From assembly GCA_012719335.1 (NCBI GenBank), contig JAAYAO010000186.1:1-8410 (forward strand): DNA of 8,410 bases, given 5' to 3'. The notes beneath the pieces are model-generated. The model was not told the origin of the DNA and did not search any database. It was given only the letters and a program-made list of their open reading frames with translations. Source of the DNA: Propionibacterium sp. (GTDB taxonomy: Bacteria > Actinomycetota > Actinomycetes > Propionibacteriales > Propionibacteriaceae). A program made the position numbers and the translations under genes. Shown in pieces: positions 1 through 7,732 of this stretch; the first letter of the stretch is position 1, and every line of letters starts with the position of its first letter.

Positions 1-1
1 A

Positions 2-47
2 AACGCCCGAAGGCCGGCCCCGCGATGTGGGGCCGGCCTTCGGCGTT
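2..47 (-). terminator. Strong terminator-like hairpin downstream of hpf
   Basis: Positions 9–21 pair perfectly with 29–41 around a 7-nt loop (22–28). The stem then extends as 2–7 with 42–47 after a single bulged C at 8, about 19 bp in total and very GC-rich. Read on the minus strand, the hairpin is followed by TTT at the window edge, so it suits termination of leftward transcription from hpf; the rest of any U-tract lies outside. Read rightward it is followed by a G/T mix without a clear T-run. It could also serve a gene beyond the left edge. Confidence 0.7.
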
Positions 48-62
48 GTGGGTGTTGTGCCC

Positions 63-142
63 GCTGGTTTCGACACGGCGCTGTGCGCCTGCTCAACCGA
101 CGCGGACGGGCGCCGGCGTCGGTTGAGCTTGTCGAAACCAGC
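63..142. repeat. Nested palindromic intergenic repeat (REP-like)
   Basis: Two sets of perfect inverted arms are nested. GCTGGTTTCGACA (63–75) pairs with 130–142, and GCTCAACCGACGC (91–103) pairs with 116–128. The left side carries 15 extra bases between its arms (76–90), which contain a hairpin of their own, GGCGC-TGT-GCGCC (77–89), so the folded form would have a side branch. From memory, GGTTTCGACA/GCTCAACC palindromes of this type recur between genes in many high-GC actinobacterial genomes. Only one copy is in this window, so its repeat status is knowledge rather than observation. Its role is unknown; it lies between hpf and the terminator hairpin. Confidence 0.7.
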
Positions 143-153
143 CGGCGCTCAGG

Positions 154-810
154 TCAACTGGCTTCGGAGTTCGACTCGGCGGTGGCGTTCGGGTCGAGCC
201 GGATCACACCGTAGGTGTAGCCCTTGCGCTTGTAGGCGCAGCTCGCCAGACCGGTGTCGGCATCGTGGAACAGGTAGAAGTCGTGCCCGACCAGTTCCAT
301 CTGGTCCAGGGCCTGGGCGAGGGTCATCGGCACCTGCGGGAAGGTCTTCTCCCGCACCACCAGGGGGCCATCCCCCTCGACCTCGATGCCGGCGACGTTG
401 CGCTTGCCATTCTCCTCCTCCTCATGGGGTTCCGGCGACGGCTCCAGCGGCAGATCGGCCAGGGCGGCGGTCGCCTGTCGCAGGCCCTGCGGGGAACGCT
501 GACCGCGGTGCACCTTGCGACGGTCCGCGGCGCGGCGCAACTGGGTGCGCAACCGGTCCATGGCGTGTTCGAAAGCGGCCATCTTGTCGTCGGCGGTGGC
601 TTCGGCCCGCACCAGCGGACCCTTGCTGTGCAGCGTGATTTCCACCCGAGATCCCTCATCGGGATTCCGCTTGTTGCCGTACGCGGAGACTTGCACCTCG
701 ATCCGGATCACCCGATCGCGCAGGCGTTCCACCTTGCTGATCTTGTCCATCACATGATCGCGGAACTCGTCCGACACGGTGCAGTGGCGACCGGTCACGA
801 GAACGTCCAT
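154..810 (-). CDS. hpf: Long-form ribosome hibernation promoting factor (HPF/YfiA, S30AE family)
   Basis: The 218-residue protein should bind the 30S subunit and dimerise 70S ribosomes into inactive 100S particles during stress or stationary phase. The N-terminal S30AE domain spans roughly 1–100 (starts MDVLVTGRHCTVSDEFRDHV). A variable acidic linker follows (about 115–137), then a C-terminal dimerisation domain (about 138–210) with the hallmark PMTLAQALDQMELVGHDFYLF at 161–181. The open frame runs further upstream to 930, but the ATG at 810 is the right start: it begins the conserved domain and has GGAGG (816–820) five bases before it. The upstream extension is not conserved-looking. In mycobacteria the homologue sits between the comF-like gene and secA. 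Here it is alone on its strand, with a divergent neighbour (amtB), a structured leader, and a terminator-like hairpin after it. Confidence 0.95.
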   Translation of the reverse strand: MDVLVTGRHCTVSDEFRDHVMDKISKVERLRDRVIRIEVQVSAYGNKRNPDEGSRVEITLHSKGPLVRAEATADDKMAAFEHAMDRLRTQLRRAADRRKVHRGQRSPQGLRQATAALADLPLEPSPEPHEEEENGKRNVAGIEVEGDGPLVVREKTFPQVPMTLAQALDQMELVGHDFYLFHDADTGLASCAYKRKGYTYGVIRLDPNATAESNSEAS

Positions 811-840
811 CTCAACCTCCAGGGGGTCGTAGCAACAAAC

Positions 841-899
841 GGCGCAGCCCCGCGCTCCCGGTCGACCGACGGTCGAGGTGGAAGCTACTCGGCTGCGCC
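841..899 (-). promoter_or_regulatory. Nested inverted repeat in probable hpf 5' leader
   Basis: GGCGCAGCC (841–849) is a perfect inverted match to GGCTGCGCC (891–899). Inside lies a second perfect inverted repeat, TCGACC-GAC-GGTCGA (862–876). If hpf transcription starts to the right of 899, the mRNA leader would fold into a stem with an inner hairpin ending about 20 nt before the Shine-Dalgarno. It may control stability or translation of hpf, or be a protein-binding palindrome. The inverted repeats are directly visible; the function is inference. Confidence 0.45.
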
Positions 900-910
900 A
901 TACATCAACA

Positions 911-916
911 TTAGTA
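911..916 (-). promoter_or_regulatory. Candidate -10 element for hpf
   Basis: TACTAA read on the minus strand lies in the only AT-richer patch of the intergenic region (about 899–917), about 100 bp before the hpf start. No good -35 hexamer sits 16–18 bp upstream of it, so it may belong to a stress sigma factor or be fortuitous. The placement would put the 841–899 inverted repeat inside the transcript. Confidence 0.2.
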
Positions 917-964
917 CGGAGTGGATTCACCCCGGCGTCACCCCCTGCCCCCCGCGTGTTTGCC

Positions 965-984
965 TGTCACACGACTGTCACACG
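965..984 (+). promoter_or_regulatory. Direct-repeat operator before amtB, possible GlnR site
   Basis: TGTCACACG occurs at 965–973 and again at 976–984, a period of 11 bp, about one helical turn. This gives GTCAC-N6-GTCAC, which satisfies the AC-N9-AC spacing described for mycobacterial GlnR and partly matches the Streptomyces GTNAC-N6-GAAAC pattern. Another GTAAC is at 1008–1012 and a GTCAC at 937–941, but neither is in phase. The repeat would sit about 46–65 bp upstream of the transcription start proposed here for amtB, a usual place for an activator. AmtR-type control is an alternative. Which regulator binds is inference. Confidence 0.4.
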
Positions 985-1017
985 GGCCCGGCAGCCCTTA
1001 CTCGGCTGTAACAGAGC

Positions 1018-1023
1018 CACAAT
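1018..1023 (+). promoter_or_regulatory. Candidate -10 element for amtB–glnK–glnD
   Basis: CACAAT at 1018–1023 is the best sigma-70-type -10 upstream of amtB and would start transcription near 1030, leaving a leader of about 28 nt. The corresponding -35 region (about 995–1000) is poor, which would fit a promoter needing an activator bound at 965–984. Confidence 0.25.
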
Positions 1024-1057
1024 CGTTTCGACATGGACGCACCGGAGAGTTGTCGCC

Positions 1058-2769
<1,712 letters not shown>

Positions 2770-2778
2770 CGACACGCC

Positions 2779-4506
2779 ATGACCACCATCGCGACCCTTC
2801 GAGCCGCACGGCTCACCCGGGCCGGTGCCGAGGAGTTCACCGCTCCCGGCGCCGGCCCGCGCCGTCGTGCCGCACTCACCGAACTGACCAGGATGGCTCT
2901 GCAGGCCCTGTGGACCGAGATCGCCGGTGACCCGGACGGCGTCGCGCTCGCCTGCACCGGCAGCCTCGCCCGCGGCGACACCGGCCCCCTGGGTGATCTG
3001 GACCTGATCGTGGTGCATCACCGCCGCAGCGACGCCGAACCGGCCCGGATCGCCGAACGCCTGTGGTACCCGCTGTGGGATTGCGGGCTGGGCCTGGATC
3101 ACGCCATGCGGTCGGTGACCGAATGCCGCCGGGTCGCGGCCGCCGACCTGAACGTCACCACCGCATTGCTCGACATCGGCCACATCGCCGGCGACCCCCG
3201 AGTGGTCGACCACGTCCGCGCCGATCTGGCCGAGGACTGGCGCAAGCACTCCCGGGCCCGACTGCCCGAACTGATCGAGGCGGTCACCGAACGACACCAC
3301 CGGGCCGGTGACCTGGCCCAACTGCTCGCCCCCGACCTGAAGGAATCCCGCGGCGGGCTGCGCGACATGACGGTGCTGCGTGCCCTGGCGGTGTCCTGGT
3401 TGACCGACCGGCCACACGGACGCATCGACACCGCCCACGGCGAACTGTTGGACGTGCGGGACGCGGTGCAGATGCTCACCGAACGTCCCCGCAACCTGCT
3501 CACCCAGGCCGACCAAGCCGATGTGGCCCGCATGCTGGGCGACGCGGATGCCGACGCCCTGCTCACCCGGGTGTCGCTGGCCGCCCGCACCATCGCCAAC
3601 GGCCTGGACGCCACCATGCGCCGGGCCCGCCAATCCCAGCAGCAACGCCGCCGTCTGCGCGGGCCCCGGCGCCCCGAGTTGCGGCCCGTCGGCGACGGCA
3701 TCTTCACCCACGACAGCGAACTGGTGTTGGGGCCGCGCACCGATCGCACCGACGCCCTGCTGCCGCTGCGGTTGGCGACCCACGCCGACGCCGGCACCCC
3801 GATCTCGCCGGTCACCTTGACCAACCTGGCCCGGGACACCCCGGCGATCCCCGTCCCGTGGCCGGCCGAGGCGCGGCACCTGCTGCTGCACCTGCTGGGC
3901 AGTGGCCCGGGCCTGGTGGCGATCTGGGAGGACCTCGACCAGGCCGGGCTGGTCACCCGGTGGTTACCGGAGTGGGAGCCGGTGCGCTCCCGGCCCCAAC
4001 GCAACCCCTGGCACCGCCACACCGTCGACCGGCACAGCATCGAGGCCGTCGCCCTGGCCGGCACCCTGACCGGCCGGAGCCCGAACCCGGCGGTGTTGTT
4101 GGTGGCGACTCTGTTGCACGACATCGGCAAGCTCCCCGGCAGCACCGACCACAGCCTGGACGGGGCGCCGATCGCCCGCCGGGTCGCGACGCGCTGGGGC
4201 TTCCGCCCGGCCGAGGTCGACGACATCGAGGTGCTGGTGCGCGAGCACCTCACCCTGGCCCGGCTCGCCACCACCCGCGACCCGGACGACCCGGCCACCG
4301 GTGACGAACTGTTGGCCGCGGTGGGTCACCGTCCGGATCTGGTGCGGCAGTTGGCGCTGTTGACCGAGGCGGACGCCCGGGCCGCCGGAACGGGCACCTG
4401 GACGCCGTGGCGCGCGGAGTTGATCGGCACCCTGGCCCGTCGTGCCGAGGCCGCGGGCGCCGGCCGGGCCGCCACCGAATCGGGAGTCGACATCTGTCGA
4501 TCCTGA
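2779..4506 (+). CDS. glnD: PII nucleotidyltransferase/nucleotidyl-removing enzyme GlnD, lacking ACT domains
   Basis: This 575-residue protein should attach a UMP or AMP group to GlnK and remove it. The nucleotidyltransferase domain shows GS at 61–62 and the metal-binding GDLDL (72–76; D73, D75), then APDLKESRGGLRD (184–196), a strong GlnD signature. The HD hydrolase domain has RHTVDRHS (413–420), LLHDIGK (445–451), DHS (457–459) and VREH (487–490), then LTEADARAAGTGTW (528–541), which normally links to the ACT pair. Here the protein ends at 575 with no ACT domain; family members usually run to about 700–900 residues with two. No frame downstream of the stop encodes ACT-like sequence, and another gene starts 39 bases later, so it looks like genuine absence rather than a frameshift. 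The ATG is 9 nt after the glnK stop with no obvious Shine-Dalgarno, implying coupled translation. Confidence 0.9.
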   Translation: MTTIATLRAARLTRAGAEEFTAPGAGPRRRAALTELTRMALQALWTEIAGDPDGVALACTGSLARGDTGPLGDLDLIVVHHRRSDAEPARIAERLWYPLWDCGLGLDHAMRSVTECRRVAAADLNVTTALLDIGHIAGDPRVVDHVRADLAEDWRKHSRARLPELIEAVTERHHRAGDLAQLLAPDLKESRGGLRDMTVLRALAVSWLTDRPHGRIDTAHGELLDVRDAVQMLTERPRNLLTQADQADVARMLGDADADALLTRVSLAARTIANGLDATMRRARQSQQQRRRLRGPRRPELRPVGDGIFTHDSELVLGPRTDRTDALLPLRLATHADAGTPISPVTLTNLARDTPAIPVPWPAEARHLLLHLLGSGPGLVAIWEDLDQAGLVTRWLPEWEPVRSRPQRNPWHRHTVDRHSIEAVALAGTLTGRSPNPAVLLVATLLHDIGKLPGSTDHSLDGAPIARRVATRWGFRPAEVDDIEVLVREHLTLARLATTRDPDDPATGDELLAAVGHRPDLVRQLALLTEADARAAGTGTWTPWRAELIGTLARRAEAAGAGRAATESGVDICRS

Positions 4507-4531
4507 GCCGGGCGGTGTTTAGAATCCCGGC
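4507..4531 (+). other. Small hairpin between glnD stop and next Shine-Dalgarno
   Basis: GCCGGG (4507–4512) and CCCGGC (4526–4531) are perfect inverted arms around a 13-nt loop. The structure fills nearly the whole gap: it begins one base after the glnD stop and ends one base before AGGAGG (4533–4538). No T-run follows, so a classic terminator is unlikely. It may tune read-through or ribosome access to the next gene. The loop contains TAGAAT (4520–4525), a -10 look-alike. With six base pairs, chance is possible. Confidence 0.35.
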
Positions 4532-4545
4532 CAGGAGGTGTCGAC

Positions 4546-5328
4546 ATGACCGAGGCGGAACAGCGCGCACACGAGAATCTGGGCCCGGTGGTCCGGCAAT
4601 GGCAGACCCGAAAACTGAGTTCATCGCTGCAGTTGCTGGTGATCGGCGCCGCGTTGTGCGTGGGCGGCATCCTGTTCGGCAAATGGGCCATCGAGACCGA
4701 CGCCACGGTGCCCGGGTTGCGGGCGATTCTGATCGGCTCGATCCTCGGCGGGGCGGTGCTGGCCCTGGTGGGTTTTCTGCGCACCCTGATGGGCAACCGC
4801 CGGATCGCGGTACACGAACGCGGTGTTGCCGAGTACAAAGGGGCGAACCTGGCCGGGGAATACCCGTTCGCGACCCACCGTCCCGTGGTCAACTGGACCG
4901 GCAGCGATGGTTCGTTGTCGATGGTCGAGTCGGTGCGCGACGGCACCACCCGCATCCTGAACGCCGACGGCAACCACCTCAAGGAGATGATTCCGCTGGT
5001 CACCTCGATGGCTGAGGAGCAACAACTCGAACCCGACCGGGCCACCCTGGCCGCCGGTGGGTCGACGCACCACTTCACCGTCGAACTGACCCCCACCGTG
5101 TTGCGCCACTACGGGATCAAGTTGACCGGTGAGAACCCCCTGCTGGCCGAGATCCCCCTGGACACGATCACCGGGGTGAGCATTGTCGGTGCCGACGTGC
5201 ACCGCGCCCTGCAGATTCAGCACGCCGCCGGTCAGGTGCTACCGATTCCGACGAGCCTGGTGGGCAGCCCGAACGTGGTGGTGCAGTTGCTGCGCGAGCG
5301 GATGGGCGGCACCGGCGGTCAACTCTGA
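4546..5328 (+). CDS. Uncharacterised membrane protein with two TM segments
   Basis: I do not recognise this 260-residue protein with confidence. It has a short hydrophilic N-terminus, two hydrophobic segments (about 27–46 and 59–80), and a soluble region from about 84 to the end. The soluble part alternates beta-like stretches (RIAVHERGVAEYKG at 86–99; THHFTVELTPTVLRHYGIKL at 174–193) and could contain one or two PH-like folds as in DUF6585-type proteins; this is only a resemblance. No catalytic motif is visible. The ATG has AGGAGG (4533–4538) seven bases ahead, a clear independent ribosome site. It follows glnD on the same strand after 39 nt, so it may be co-transcribed with the nitrogen genes, but a link to nitrogen is unproven. 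Its 3' end overlaps the convergent comF-like gene by 10 nt. Confidence 0.8.
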   Translation: MTEAEQRAHENLGPVVRQWQTRKLSSSLQLLVIGAALCVGGILFGKWAIETDATVPGLRAILIGSILGGAVLALVGFLRTLMGNRRIAVHERGVAEYKGANLAGEYPFATHRPVVNWTGSDGSLSMVESVRDGTTRILNADGNHLKEMIPLVTSMAEEQQLEPDRATLAAGGSTHHFTVELTPTVLRHYGIKLTGENPLLAEIPLDTITGVSIVGADVHRALQIQHAAGQVLPIPTSLVGSPNVVVQLLRERMGGTGGQL

Positions 5329-5996
5329 GCGCTCCGACGTGGGGTGTCGGCGATCACCGCGGCGGCTGCCACGCGCGCCCCGGCGGTGCACAGCACCCGG
5401 TGTGCCTCGCTCAGGGTGGCTCCGGTGGTGACGATGTCGTCGACCAGCAGCACGTGGCCGTCCCGCGGCGGGGTTCGCAGCCGAAAGGCCCCGGCGACGT
5501 TGCTGTGCCGCTCGGCCACCCCCAGCCCGGTCTGATCCCGTAGCCGGCGCCGACCGGTCAGGGCCCGCCACGGACGGGCGTCCACCCCGGCACGGCGCAA
5601 ACCCCGGGCGGCCTCGGCGGCCAGCGCGGCGGTCACGTCCATCCCGCGCCGACGTACCGCACCCGGGGTGGACGGCATCGGCACCAGCCACCATCGTCCG
5701 GGGTGGTCGGTGGCCATCAGGGCGGCCGCCGCGGCGAGCATCAGCCGCTCCCCCAGCACCCGCCGCAACCCCCACGCCTGGCGCTCCTTCCAGGCCTCCA
5801 GTACCCGACGGGCGGTTTCGTCGTAACTGCCGGCCGAGAACACCGGCAGCGTGTCGTGGTCGACCTCGCACACCCCGCGCGCGCCCAGCAGACTGCGACA
5901 GGCCCGACACAAACCGGCGCCGGGGCGTTCACAGCCCGGGCAGGTCGCGCCCAGAATCAGATCGGCGGCGGCCTGCCACCACTGCTGCACAGCCAT
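5319..5996 (-). CDS. ComF family phosphoribosyltransferase-like protein
   Basis: This 225-residue cytosolic protein belongs to the ComF/GntX family. The N-terminus has a zinc-ribbon pattern CPGC…CRAC (C19, C22, C30, C33). The phosphoribosyltransferase core has RRRG (115–118), QTGLGVAERHSNVAGAF (155–171) and the PRPP-loop signature VLLVDDIVTTGAT (182–194). In naturally competent bacteria ComF helps DNA uptake; in Actinobacteria the gene is widespread without known competence, so its role here is open. The start ATG overlaps the lpqB stop (TGATG, 1 nt shared); the open frame runs upstream to 6263 inside lpqB, but the family N-terminus and zinc ribbon fit the ATG at 5996. No clear Shine-Dalgarno is seen, so translation is probably coupled to lpqB. 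The gene ends overlapping the convergent membrane gene. Confidence 0.9.
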   Translation of the reverse strand: MAVQQWWQAAADLILGATCPGCERPGAGLCRACRSLLGARGVCEVDHDTLPVFSAGSYDETARRVLEAWKERQAWGLRRVLGERLMLAAAAALMATDHPGRWWLVPMPSTPGAVRRRGMDVTAALAAEAARGLRRAGVDARPWRALTGRRRLRDQTGLGVAERHSNVAGAFRLRTPPRDGHVLLVDDIVTTGATLSEAHRVLCTAGARVAAAAVIADTPRRSAQS

Positions 5997-7732
5997 CAAC
6001 CCGGGTAGGCGATGGCGCCCAGACCCTCGACCATCCGCGGCCACCGGAACTGGTCCTCGTACCGCCACACCGTGCCGTCGGAGGACAGCATCATCACCCG
6101 CGGGTCGATCCGCCGTGGTGAGGTGGCCAGGGACACCGCATTCCAGTTGTCCGGTTGCCCCACCAACTGCCAGGTCGCCCCGGCCTGATCCAAGGTGTAC
6201 GGCTTGGCCGGAACATCGGGGCCCTCCGCCACCAACACCATCATCATGGTGGGCCCGGTCCAACCGACATCGGCGATCTCCACCTCGGCCTTGGCCCCGG
6301 TGAACGGCAGTGCCTGCCAGCCGTCCAACAGCACCCGGTCGGTGCGGGTGATGCGGGCGATCAGCAGTTCGTCCCCGCCGTCGTCGGTGCGATGCACCAC
6401 GGCCGCCCGCAGACCGTCGGGTGAGACCCGGATCCGCGAGATCGGGCCCGCCCCCGAGGTGTCGACCACCTGGGGTTCACCGTCGACGAACACGATCAAC
6501 TGTTGTTCGCCGGCCACCGTGGCGACCACCCACAACTCGTTGAAGCGGGTGTATTGGGGCCGTCCCAGGTCGGTCACGTCGGTGAGCAGGGTGGTGGTCG
6601 TGCCCTCCCCCAGCGGCGCCGACCGTAACACGGTGCGGTCATCGCTGACCATCGCCGCCTGGTCGCCCAGTTGGCTGATGCCGAAGGCGTCGAGTCGTCC
6701 GATGCTGCCGGCCGGACCGTTCACCGGTTGCAGCCGCACCTGACCGTCGTTCTCGGTGACCCGGCCCACCCCGATGTCGTCGCTGCCGTACAGGTCGGTG
6801 CGCTGCGTGCTCGGGATCGGGTCCAGCACCTTGTAGGCGTCGATCGGCACCACCCCGTCGCTGTTCTGTTCCCGCACCGCGAAGGCCTGCCCGGCGTTCA
6901 GGATGCGCACCCCGGTGATGCTCGGAGACAGTTGGCTCAGCGTCCAGGTGATCTGGGCCGCCAACCGGCTGCGGCCGTTCTCGTCCAGGCGCCCGATGGA
7001 TTCCGACAGGGACACCTCGACGACTCCCGCATCATCCACCGGCGCCGCGACGCTCAACTCGGTGCCGGTGGGCACCGCGGTGACGACCACCGGTGACAAC
7101 CATTCGGTGGGCCCGGCCAACAGGCGCCGGATCACCGTGGTGGTGGCGCTGCCGGTGGGCAGGTAGATCGGGTCGGGCACCAGGGTGCGGTAGGAGGGGT
7201 CGAAGAAGTACAGGTCGACGCGTTGGTAGAACCGTTTGAACAGGTACTCGGGAATCAGCAAACCCTGCGGCGGGGTGTCGATGCGCCATTCCCCGTCCAC
7301 CTGCACCAGGCCGAAGTCGATGTCGATGGTCGCCGCCGAGGTGCGGTAGCCCCCGTCCGCGGCGACCGAACCGACCTTGGGGGCCCGCAGCCGCACCCTG
7401 TCACCGGCCTCGATGATCGGGTAACCGTCGGCGTAGATCTGCACCCCGTCCTCGGGGTGCCAGGCGGCCCCGGCCCGGTCGGTCAGGTACTGGCGGGCCA
7501 CGTCGTACCCGCCGCGGTAGCTGGCCATGGCGTGCAGGTAGCCCTCGACGATGGTGGTCGGGTCGGCGCCCGGGGCGGGTGGTTCCGGGGCGATCTCGAC
7601 GTTGTCGGGTTCGGCCGGGCCCGGTGTGCCGCCGGGCACGACCGGCCCGGACGTGGGCACCGTGACGCAGCCGGTGACGATCAGCCCGATCAGCACCAGC
7701 AGCACACCCAGCAGGCGTCCATGTTTCGTCAT
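5996..7732 (-). CDS. lpqB: Lipoprotein LpqB (GerMN domain, beta-propeller)
   Basis: The 578-residue envelope lipoprotein is the partner of the MtrAB two-component system; in mycobacteria LpqB interacts with the extracellular part of MtrB and modulates it. The N-terminus is a lipoprotein signal peptide ending in the lipobox VTGC, with lipidated Cys22 and a Pro/Gly-rich tether after it (about 24–57). A GerMN domain covers about 170–285 (LYFFDPSYRTLVPDPIYLP, AGPTEWL, TWTLSQLSPSITGVRILNAG). The C-terminal region (about 330–578) is a predicted beta-propeller, with RIRVSPDGLRAAVVH typical of its blades. GGGAG (7739–7743) lies six bases before the ATG, and the start overlaps the mtrB stop (ATGA, 4 nt). 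Its length is normal for the family. Order mtrB–lpqB–comF matches mycobacteria and corynebacteria. Confidence 0.95.
   Translation of the reverse strand: MTKHGRLLGVLLVLIGLIVTGCVTVPTSGPVVPGGTPGPAEPDNVEIAPEPPAPGADPTTIVEGYLHAMASYRGGYDVARQYLTDRAGAAWHPEDGVQIYADGYPIIEAGDRVRLRAPKVGSVAADGGYRTSAATIDIDFGLVQVDGEWRIDTPPQGLLIPEYLFKRFYQRVDLYFFDPSYRTLVPDPIYLPTGSATTTVIRRLLAGPTEWLSPVVVTAVPTGTELSVAAPVDDAGVVEVSLSESIGRLDENGRSRLAAQITWTLSQLSPSITGVRILNAGQAFAVREQNSDGVVPIDAYKVLDPIPSTQRTDLYGSDDIGVGRVTENDGQVRLQPVNGPAGSIGRLDAFGISQLGDQAAMVSDDRTVLRSAPLGEGTTTTLLTDVTDLGRPQYTRFNELWVVATVAGEQQLIVFVDGEPQVVDTSGAGPISRIRVSPDGLRAAVVHRTDDGGDELLIARITRTDRVLLDGWQALPFTGAKAEVEIADVGWTGPTMMMVLVAEGPDVPAKPYTLDQAGATWQLVGQPDNWNAVSLATSPRRIDPRVMMLSSDGTVWRYEDQFRWPRMVEGLGAIAYPG

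Noticed and set aside
27..638. Plus-strand open frame across the terminator, the repeat and hpf
   Set aside because: Arg/Pro/Ser-rich shadow that begins inside the terminator hairpin and runs opposite the conserved hpf gene.
885..1008. TACTCGGCTG present twice in the divergent intergenic region (886–895 and 999–1008)
   Set aside because: A 10-bp repeat 113 bp apart may be chance; one copy is already part of the hpf leader stem and the other has no clear relation to a promoter element.
4520..4525. TAGAAT as a -10 promoter for the membrane gene
   Set aside because: There is no suitable -35 at 16–18 bp, and the resulting start would fall on or next to the Shine-Dalgarno; it lies in the loop of the 4507–4531 hairpin.
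4504..4700. A frameshift hiding ACT domains after the glnD stop
   Set aside because: The other forward frames downstream show no ACT-like sequence, and the frame from 4546 is a coherent membrane protein with its own strong Shine-Dalgarno.
5334..5350. CCGAC/GTCGG stem just inside the 3' end of the comF-like gene as a terminator
   Set aside because: Only five base pairs, no T-run in either direction, and within coding sequence.
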